A program made the translations under genes and the position numbers. A stretch of 11,286 bases of DNA from Flavobacteriia bacterium (GTDB lineage Bacteria; Bacteroidota; Bacteroidia; Flavobacteriales; Flavobacteriaceae), in contig QNYL01000234.1 in assembly GCA_003973375.1 (NCBI GenBank), positions 1-11,286 of the forward strand. Reading direction: 5' to 3'. The notes beneath the pieces are model-generated. The model ran no database searches. It saw nothing but the letters and a program-made list of their open reading frames with translations, and had not been told where the DNA came from. Of this stretch, positions 1 to 4,889 are shown piece after piece; positions within the stretch are counted from its first letter, which is position 1; each line of letters opens with the position of its first letter.

Positions 1-121
1 TACAGGTGTTTAGGAGTTTTTGAGGAGACCCTACTTAGAGTTATCAATAATAGTTTAAATAATTTCTTCATAAATTTTTTATTTTAATCTATTTTCTAAA
101 TACCTTGTTATATTGAATGCC
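1..121. other. AT-rich intergenic stretch, no gene seen
   Basis: This is the left edge of the window before the first inverted-repeat element. It is very AT-rich and has stop codons in every frame I followed. I recognise no RNA gene, promoter or coding remnant. It could be the upstream region of a minus-strand gene beyond the edge. Confidence 0.5.
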
Positions 122-250
122 AACGGTCTCGTATAAGCGTAGTTCGGGTTCTCGAAGCACTTCACTTTCAATCTACACACCGAATTACATTTATAGTTAA
201 ATCATTCATATTAAGCACCTAACACCGCATCTCGCTTATACATTGTTACC
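122..250 (-). repeat. attC-like imperfect inverted-repeat element 1
   Basis: The arms GTATAAGCG (131-139) and CGCTTATAC (233-241) are perfectly complementary. AAC (122-124) and GTT (245-247) form an outer complementary pair, separated from the arms by unequal spacers of 6 and 3 bases. The layout (AAC/GTT outer pair, imperfect stem, about 90-base centre) recalls integron attC recombination sites, but the 7-base core consensus (RYYYAAC/GTTRRRY) is not met. The element starts about 10 bases downstream of the stop codon of the TlpA-like gene. Its left boundary AACGGT is shared with element 2. The structure is directly visible; the recombination role is inferred. Confidence 0.6.
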
Positions 251-259
251 TAATGGTGT

Positions 260-1573
260 TTATTTATTAATCAATTTAAGCACTTTATCTTCTAATTCTT
301 TTCCTCGTAAGTTTTTTGCCACGATTATTCCTTCTGGATTTACAAGAAAGGTAGTTGGGTATCCATGAATACCATATGTTTCTTTTATTTTATTTGAATC
401 AGTCGACAGTATTTGAGGCCAATTAATAGAATCTTTTTCAATTATTTTTTTAAGAGCATCTGAGGAACTATCTCCAACAATACCAATTATTTCAAATTTT
501 TCACGATTTGTTTTTTTATAAAGGTCTTTCATGTTTGGAATTTCTTGTAGGCAAGGACCACACCAAACTGCCCAAAAATCGAGTAATACATATTTACCTC
601 TCAATTTTTTAAATGCTATTTGAGTTTCAGTTATAAAATCGATCCCCTCAAAAGGTATTGATTTAAAACCAATCTGAGTAGAATACAATTCACTTTTTGG
701 TAAGTTTATTCTTTCTAATTCCAGCTTATTGTTATTAATATTTACACCGATATTTTTATATAACTCTCCTTTTATTTCAATGAACTCATTTTTTGCAGTT
801 AATTTTTCATTACTGATTTTATCTCCATTCTTCAAACTGTCTGATAATATAACAATTTTAGGTTTTTTATATGATAGATTTGTAAAACCGTCAGAGCAAA
901 CTGCAATTTTTTTTCCACCAAAATCAGCTACGGAATATTGAGGAAAATTACACATAAACATGTTATTATGACTTATATGCGCTATAAAAAGCGGAGCAGT
1001 AATTAATTGCTTTTTATTATTGACCAACCTCTCGAATGTAACATTGATAGCATTACTTAATGCTACAGAATCGTTAATTTCTTCTCTTGGTGAAAAAGCA
1101 TATGGTATGAAGCTTTTATCGTCACTAAAATCCAGATTATTATTTGCATCAACTATAAAGTTTGTAATTCCGGCAGAATCTTTCCCAAAAGCAAATGCTA
1201 TTTTAGTTTTCAAAAGTTCTTTTGATAGTTTGAGAGTATCAGGTTCCCAACCCCATGATTTTTGTAATTCTTCATATAGATCTTGTGTAATATTGCCCGC
1301 AAAATAGTTTTGATAAGCGGATTGGTAAATATTTGTCTCAATGTCTCCATATTTTATATCAGTCCAATCTTCTGGTGTTCCTGTTACAGTCAAATATGTT
1401 TTTCTCCAAGGATTATTTTTATCTTCAGAGTATGGTGAAATCCCTACAAATCCAGGGTTAAAATAACCATATCCATTCTGATGATTTAATGAAAGTTTAA
1501 TTATTTTTTCATTTGAGCAACCAATTAAGATAGAAATACAAATTGCTGTTAGAGTTAATGTTTTAATTTTCAT
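260..1573 (-). CDS. TlpA-like thioredoxin-fold lipoprotein
   Basis: Probable thiol-disulfide oxidoreductase anchored to the membrane on the periplasmic side. The 437-residue protein begins with a lipoprotein signal peptide whose lipobox is ILIGC (lipidated Cys19). Residues about 300-437 form a TlpA/AhpC-TSA-type thioredoxin domain. Visible marks are the strand LLDFWAVW, the redox motif WCGPC (Cys338 and Cys341) and the cis-proline in GYPTTF (Pro406). In Bacteroidota such proteins commonly reduce periplasmic disulfides, but the partner here is unknown. The first 280 residues match no domain I recognise; they hold a partial EF-hand-like run, DANNNLDFSDD, at 142-152. The start is ATG preceded by an A-rich leader without a clear ribosome site. 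The gene lies between two similar inverted-repeat elements, and samples of it are more AT-rich than the metabolic operon, which may mean it was acquired as a unit. The oxidoreductase call is firm, the physiology is not. Confidence 0.9.
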   Translation of the reverse strand: MKIKTLTLTAICISILIGCSNEKIIKLSLNHQNGYGYFNPGFVGISPYSEDKNNPWRKTYLTVTGTPEDWTDIKYGDIETNIYQSAYQNYFAGNITQDLYEELQKSWGWEPDTLKLSKELLKTKIAFAFGKDSAGITNFIVDANNNLDFSDDKSFIPYAFSPREEINDSVALSNAINVTFERLVNNKKQLITAPLFIAHISHNNMFMCNFPQYSVADFGGKKIAVCSDGFTNLSYKKPKIVILSDSLKNGDKISNEKLTAKNEFIEIKGELYKNIGVNINNNKLELERINLPKSELYSTQIGFKSIPFEGIDFITETQIAFKKLRGKYVLLDFWAVWCGPCLQEIPNMKDLYKKTNREKFEIIGIVGDSSSDALKKIIEKDSINWPQILSTDSNKIKETYGIHGYPTTFLVNPEGIIVAKNLRGKELEDKVLKLINK

Positions 1574-1663
1574 TTTATTGGGTTTAAATATTAATTTCTT
1601 ATAATATTTATGATTTGTTGCGTTAAGTTCTTGAATTCAGGCGGTTTAAATTAGCTTGCAGGT
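1574..1663 (-). other. Upstream region of the TlpA-like gene
   Basis: A short AT-rich leader between the TlpA-like start codon and element 2. A run of TA-rich hexamers is present, but I could not place a Bacteroidota-type promoter (TTG about 19 bases before TAnnTTTG) here. The promoter may lie elsewhere or be unusual. Confidence 0.3.
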
Positions 1664-1809
1664 AACGGTTTAAATATGGTGCGTACCGCATTTTGAAACG
1701 ATTATTTTTCAAGTTACAATAATCTTTATTTTGTGTACTAACTTTCATACCTGCCTGCCGGTAGGCAGGTTTACAACTAATTGCGGTATGCACTATATTT
1801 TTTGCTAGC
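1664..1809 (-). repeat. attC-like imperfect inverted-repeat element 2
   Basis: The left arm 1674-1690 and the right arm 1782-1798 are complementary at 15 of 17 positions; the left arm contains GGTGCGTACCGCA. The left boundary AACGGT (1664-1669) is identical to that of element 1. The right edge reaches GCTAGC (1804-1809), about 8 bases downstream of the stop codon of the 202-residue secreted protein gene. A 22-bp palindrome lies in its centre. The arm sequence differs from element 1 while the layout and position are the same, as expected of a structurally conserved site. The outer GTT partner seen in element 1 is absent here. Confidence 0.6.
1749..1770. repeat. 22-bp GC-rich palindrome
   Basis: The arms ACCTGCCT (1749-1756) and AGGCAGGT (1763-1770) are perfectly complementary, with a mostly pairing GCCGGT centre, so almost the whole unit can fold back. 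It stands out in an otherwise AT-rich element. Short palindromes with this ACCTGC/GCAGGT core are, from general knowledge, scattered between genes in many Bacteroidota genomes. It is not followed by a T-run on either strand, so it is probably a dispersed repeat and not a terminator. Confidence 0.75.
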
Positions 1810-1817
1810 AAAAGTAT

Positions 1818-2426
1818 TTATTTAAATTCAATGGTTACAATAAAATAATGAGGAATTTTGAAATGAGCTCCTAATTCTTCCGGAGCGACATCTGTTTGAA
1901 CAACTTCACAATAAGAACCTGTTCCATCCTTATGAATACTTGGTGTAATAATTGCTAAGACTGCATTTGTTTTACTTAAATCAATGTTAAGTTCAGATTT
2001 ATAAGAGAAAAAGTCTTTTAATGCATATTGATATACATCGTCATACAATTTGAAGTATGTTTTTTTACTAAAAAAATTATTACCCCTAATTTGGACTTTT
2101 AATTCTCCGTCGTTTAATTTAAAAAAGAATTTTAAAGACACGCTACCGGAATTAATTCTAAAATAGTCTGATTCGGTTCCATCAAATAAGGTGGAGGAAT
2201 TTATTTTTTTCCCTTCTTTAAATTCGATTATTTTTATTATATAAGATTTACCATTTAAATTTTCCCCTTCAAAATTTAATTGTTCTATAAAAATACCTTC
2301 AAAGACAGTTAATTCTTGAATATCCTTGTTATTACTCCCATAATTACAGGTCATTTTAACTGTTTTTTGAGAAAACACAGAATTTGATATTAATAAAAAT
2401 ACTATAAGATTGAATTTTAATTTCAT
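1818..2426 (-). CDS. Secreted protein of unknown function (202 aa)
   Basis: I do not recognise this protein. It starts with a typical Sec signal peptide: Lys2/Lys4, then the hydrophobic run LIVFLLISNSVFS, with likely cleavage near Ser19/Gln20. The mature part is about 180 residues, with alternating polar and hydrophobic stretches that suggest beta structure. It holds two cysteines (Cys27 and Cys173) that could form a disulfide outside the cytoplasm. The C-terminal segment, from GSYCEVVQ through PEELG to the IPH motif, looks like the most structured part. The start is ATG with an A/T-rich leader. It is oriented with the TlpA-like gene, which lies downstream beyond element 2, so a shared role in envelope redox chemistry is possible but unproven. 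It could equally be an independent cassette gene. That it is a real gene is likely, given the intact signal peptide and open frame. Confidence 0.75.
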   Translation of the reverse strand: MKLKFNLIVFLLISNSVFSQKTVKMTCNYGSNNKDIQELTVFEGIFIEQLNFEGENLNGKSYIIKIIEFKEGKKINSSTLFDGTESDYFRINSGSVSLKFFFKLNDGELKVQIRGNNFFSKKTYFKLYDDVYQYALKDFFSYKSELNIDLSKTNAVLAIITPSIHKDGTGSYCEVVQTDVAPEELGAHFKIPHYFIVTIEFK

Positions 2427-2495
2427 ACGGTTCTATTTTTAGATTTTTGCTAACTTGGTTTAATCTGTCTTGCCGGCGTGACTGGCTCGCCTTTC

Positions 2496-2549
2496 TGTGA
2501 AGCAGGTTTACCTTGCTGTGAAGCAGGTTTACCTTGCTGCGAAGCAAGT
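2496..2549. repeat. 21-bp tandem repeat, about 2.6 copies, hairpin-forming
   Basis: Two identical 21-bp units (2496-2516 and 2517-2537) begin with TGTGAAGCAGG and end in ACCTTGC. A third, partial and diverged copy follows (2538-2549). Each junction can fold: CTTGCT (2533-2538) pairs with AGCAAG (2543-2548) around a 4-base loop, and the other junction pairs slightly less perfectly. The units abut with no spacers. The array lies between the stop of the coiled-coil protein gene and the start of the 202-residue protein gene. Confidence 0.8.
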
Positions 2550-2594
2550 TGGGTCTATTTCCTTTAAAGGGTTCAAGGCTTATCCTGAGGTTTA

Positions 2595-3554
2595 TTACCT
2601 TTTATTGACAATACGGCAATTATCCACATCCATTTCCAGTTTAGCTCCTTTCGGAACTCTGATCCTCAATATTTTTTTGACCTTGATCTTATTCCTTTTA
2701 ATCATAACTTCATTCAGTTTTTGTTTTCTGAGCAACATAATTTCATGTTGCTTTTTACTTCTTTTTTCCAGCTCTTTTGCCCTTTTCTTTGCTAATTCTG
2801 CTCTTTTTTCATTAAGTCTTGCCATTTTTTCTGCACGTTCCGCATTTACTTTGGCTAATTTTTTAGCTCGCTCCTCATTAAGTCTTGCCATTTTTTCAGC
2901 CTGAATTTCACTCATCTCAGCCATTTTTGCGGCTTGTAAAGCATTTTGTTCTCCTATCGCTTTTTGCAGATCTTTATTATTCTTTAGCTGCTCTTCTATT
3001 TTTTTAAAATGAGCCTTATTCTTTTCCTGCCATTCTTTCATATAATTCATATCGTTTTGAAATCTTTCAAAATCAAAAGTGATCGTATCGGCACCAAAAT
3101 CAAATTCGAAATCATAATTAGGAAAATATTCTATACTGGGCATAAAAAATAAAGTATCCATTTCGATCCAGGTATTATGATCGAGATCATCGATTTCAAA
3201 ATATAAAGGCCCCAGAAACTTATTGTTGTTCAAGAAATAATAACTGTCGCCAAAGCCGTTGGATTTTGAAGTGATCTCTACAGTATTCCCTTCCTTTAAA
3301 GAGTTGATATTCCATTGATCAAAAATTGATCTGGCTTTATTTTTCGACAAACCTTCAGCCTGAAATATACCCTGAATACTGACCTTATTTTTATTCCACT
3401 CTTCTATCTCGATTTCCTGATAAGAAGCCTCGATCTTTATGGTAGCCCCTCTTTTTACATTAAATTCCTGTAAGGGTTTTTCATATTCCTGGGTCTGAGC
3501 CTTTATACTTAGAAGGATCAGAATAAGCCAGAAATTATATTTTATTATTTTCAT
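2595..3554 (-). CDS. Secreted coiled-coil protein of an ECF sigma operon
   Basis: A 319-residue exported protein of unknown function. An N-terminal signal peptide (about residues 1-20, ending near KAQTQ) leads into a short beta-rich segment (about 30-65). There GATIKIEASYQEIEIEEW resembles the start of the adhesin-like DUF4097-type proteins often found beside Bacteroidota ECF sigma genes. Residues about 163-285 are an almost continuous Lys/Glu/Ala-rich coiled coil. Within it AEKMARLNE occurs twice, 22 residues apart, matching an exact 22-bp DNA repeat at 2810-2831 and 2876-2897. The final residues return to a beta-type motif, RIRVPKGAKLEMDV, and the protein stops 9 residues later, so it may be shortened. 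Its first 20 bases overlap the end of the upstream anti-sigma-like gene, so the two are probably co-transcribed and translationally coupled. An envelope-stress role is inferred from context only. Confidence 0.8.
   Translation of the reverse strand: MKIIKYNFWLILILLSIKAQTQEYEKPLQEFNVKRGATIKIEASYQEIEIEEWNKNKVSIQGIFQAEGLSKNKARSIFDQWNINSLKEGNTVEITSKSNGFGDSYYFLNNNKFLGPLYFEIDDLDHNTWIEMDTLFFMPSIEYFPNYDFEFDFGADTITFDFERFQNDMNYMKEWQEKNKAHFKKIEEQLKNNKDLQKAIGEQNALQAAKMAEMSEIQAEKMARLNEERAKKLAKVNAERAEKMARLNEKRAELAKKRAKELEKRSKKQHEIMLLRKQKLNEVMIKRNKIKVKKILRIRVPKGAKLEMDVDNCRIVNKR
2810..2897. repeat. 66-bp-period internal direct repeat in a coiled-coil gene
   Basis: The same 22 bases occur at 2810-2831 and 2876-2897, exactly 66 bases apart, so the reading frame is kept. 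They encode the repeated AEKMARLNE peptide. Exact nucleotide identity suggests a recent in-frame duplication or ongoing gene conversion, not only selection on the protein. Confidence 0.75.
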
Positions 3555-4077
3555 TTTGTTTCGATTTAATTCTTTTTAATTCTTTTTTTAATTCGATCAG
3601 GATCTGTAAACGCATTTGTAGGTTATCGATCAGCCTGTCGATCAGCTCCTCATTAATTTCATTCGGATCCAGTTCCTTATTCATCAGCTTATAATTCTGT
3701 GTCAGCTGATTTAATTTCATAAAATAATTATTGATCAATTGTCTGTTCTCATCATCCACCTCTAAATTCGTCAGCTCAAGGTTGATGGCTGTGAGATAAT
3801 AGTTCTCAATTTTCTTCATTTCAGGAGAAAGATCCCCTAAAGTGAAACCTGCACTGACAATCTCTTTCCCATCGTCATTTTTCGAACCGGGCATAAAGAA
3901 AAAGCCTAAACTAAAGATCAGGAGTACAACTGCTGCAATCTTTATAAAATAGAACTCACTATGAGGTTTCTCATGAAGCTCCTGCATCAGTTTTTTCTTA
4001 AAGTCATTTCGGTGATTCTTTGGCAGGAATACCTTTGTATCTTCTTCTTTAAACATTTCTCTGATATCTTTTTCCAT
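3535..4077 (-). CDS. Single-span membrane protein, probable anti-sigma factor
   Basis: A 180-residue protein with a charged cytoplasmic head (1-41), one transmembrane helix (about 42-62, IKIAAVVLLIFSLGFFF) and an extracytoplasmic part of about 118 residues. That part is mostly helical and ends in a Leu/Lys/Glu-rich coiled-coil stretch (about 141-175). This topology, with a short cytoplasmic N-terminus able to hold a sigma factor and an outer sensing domain, is that of membrane anti-sigma factors. The gene starts inside the end of the ECF sigma gene (29-base overlap), which supports translational coupling and matched stoichiometry. I see no zinc-binding HxxxCxxC motif, so it is not a ZAS-type anti-sigma. 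It overlaps the next gene, for the coiled-coil secreted protein, by 20 bases. The role is inferred from topology and position; it could be a membrane protein with another job. Confidence 0.75.
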   Translation of the reverse strand: MEKDIREMFKEEDTKVFLPKNHRNDFKKKLMQELHEKPHSEFYFIKIAAVVLLIFSLGFFFMPGSKNDDGKEIVSAGFTLGDLSPEMKKIENYYLTAINLELTNLEVDDENRQLINNYFMKLNQLTQNYKLMNKELDPNEINEELIDRLIDNLQMRLQILIELKKELKRIKSKQNENNKI

Positions 4078-4624
4078 CTGATCCTGTTTTTATTAGTTCT
4101 TTTAATTTGTTCTTGCCTCTTAAAAGCTGAGAACGCGATGAAACCTCTGTGATCTGCAGTATCTGAGAGATCTCTTTATGATCATATCCTTCCAGAAGGA
4201 ATAATTTCAATACATTTTTATACTTAGCAGGAAGCAGTTCGATACATTCATGCACCAGATCAAGGTTTACAGTTTCTTCTACTTTCCAGTCGTCATTTTC
4301 CTCTTCTTCAATTTCAATCTCCTCATCTTCAATCCGAACCATTTCGATCTTTCTCTTTTTCAGCCAGTCGAGTGCCCCGTTTACAACGATCCTTTTTAAC
4401 CAGGAACCAAAAGTTCCGTTTTCATTAAAACTCTCAATATTCTTAAAAGCCTTTATAAATGCTTCCTGCATGATATCCTGGGCTACATCTTCTTTTTTAA
4501 CAAAATTATAGGCTGTATAGAACATTGCATTACAATACCTGTCGTAAAGTTCCATTTGAGCTTTAGGATCGTTTTGCTTGCATTTTAAAATCAGATCCGT
4601 TTGCAAATTTTTTATTTTATTCAT
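4049..4624 (-). CDS. ECF (sigma-70 family, RpoE-like) RNA polymerase sigma factor
   Basis: Directs RNA polymerase to alternative promoters, usually in answer to an envelope signal. The 191 residues show both domains of the group. Region 2 (about 9-92) includes DVAQDIMQEAFIKAF, the core-binding and -10-recognition helices, and GTFGSWLKRIVVNGALDWLKKRK. Region 4 (about 126-177) includes LLPAKYKNVLKLFLLEGYDHKEISQ and the helix-turn-helix that reads the -35 box. The two are joined by a strikingly acidic linker (99-117, many Glu/Asp). The length is normal for ECF factors. The gene is first in a run of three overlapping genes, followed by its likely anti-sigma factor. A candidate ECF-type promoter lies 24-49 bases upstream of the ATG, which suggests autoregulation. 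The function is firm; the regulon is unknown. Confidence 0.95.
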   Translation of the reverse strand: MNKIKNLQTDLILKCKQNDPKAQMELYDRYCNAMFYTAYNFVKKEDVAQDIMQEAFIKAFKNIESFNENGTFGSWLKRIVVNGALDWLKKRKIEMVRIEDEEIEIEEEENDDWKVEETVNLDLVHECIELLPAKYKNVLKLFLLEGYDHKEISQILQITEVSSRSQLLRGKNKLKELIKTGSDGKRYQRNV

Positions 4625-4647
4625 GAATAATCTGCTTCTGCTTTAAA

Positions 4648-4673
4648 TACGACAAAAGAAATACGGTGTTGCA
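4648..4673 (-). promoter_or_regulatory. Candidate ECF-type promoter, possible autoregulation
   Basis: Read on the minus strand, TGCAAC (4673-4668) is followed 16 bases later by CGTA (4651-4648, within GTCGTA). This is the spacing of ECF promoters such as the Bacillus SigW type (AAC, 16 bases, CGTA). TGCAAC-type -35 boxes in front of sigma genes are, from memory, common in Bacteroidota. The box pair lies 24-49 bases upstream of the sigma ATG. No equally good TTG/TAnnTTTG housekeeping promoter was found nearby. Confidence 0.5.
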
Positions 4674-4824
4674 AAAATTTATGCATTCCTTGTTTTTTCT
4701 TTAAAATTACAGGAAAAATAAATTAGAATTGCAAAAATGAGCTTCGAAAAGTTTCTGAAAGGCTAATGGTTGAAGTGAAATCAAAACCAATTATTCAGAT
4801 CGTAAGAATGAATCCATTTGAGAT
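4674..4824. other. Intergenic region between sigma operon and mutase operon
   Basis: This stretch separates the sigma-gene promoter from the terminator of the mutase operon. It holds only very short open frames on the plus strand (4737-4766 and 4766-4849, the second running into the terminator). I see no recognisable gene or RNA, and nothing else I can name. Confidence 0.5.
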
Positions 4825-4867
4825 AAAAAAAAGAAACCCTGCAATATAAAAATATTACAGGGGTTTC
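4825..4867 (-). terminator. Rho-independent terminator of the mutase operon
   Basis: On the minus strand a long hairpin (4867 to 4833) pairs GAAACCCCTG with CAGGGTTTC, and the stem extends through the AT-rich ATATT/AATAT arms. It is followed immediately by eight T residues (4832-4825). It begins about 23 bases after the mutB stop codon. It should end the four-gene metabolic transcript and insulate the sigma operon downstream. Confidence 0.92.
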
Positions 4868-4889
4868 CTCAGATTCAAATAATTAATAA

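Noticed and set aside
1623..1811. A 62-codon minus-strand open frame containing PAYRQAG.
   Set aside because: It lies wholly over inverted-repeat element 2, and PAYRQAG is just the translated palindrome. There is no domain, signal peptide or other coding sign.
2356..2547. A minus-strand open frame with repeated KVNLLHS peptides.
   Set aside because: It is the translation of the 21-bp tandem repeat, whose unit length happens to be divisible by three. It also overlaps the start of the secreted protein gene.
2496..2549. A possible CRISPR remnant.
   Set aside because: The repeats abut directly with no spacers and no cas genes are in the window.
2561..2570. CCTTTAAAGG palindrome as a terminator of the sigma operon.
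   Set aside because: The 10-base palindrome leaves no loop, is AT-rich and has no T-run after it on the minus strand.
2497..2904. A plus-strand frame that reads like a hydrophobic membrane protein.
   Set aside because: It is the antisense of the Lys/Glu-rich coiled-coil coding region, which produces Phe/Leu/Ser-rich sequence on the other strand.
4737..4849. Two tiny plus-strand frames linked by a TAATG stop-start overlap.
   Set aside because: They are 9 and 27 codons long, lack any leader or recognisable product, and the second runs into the terminator hairpin.
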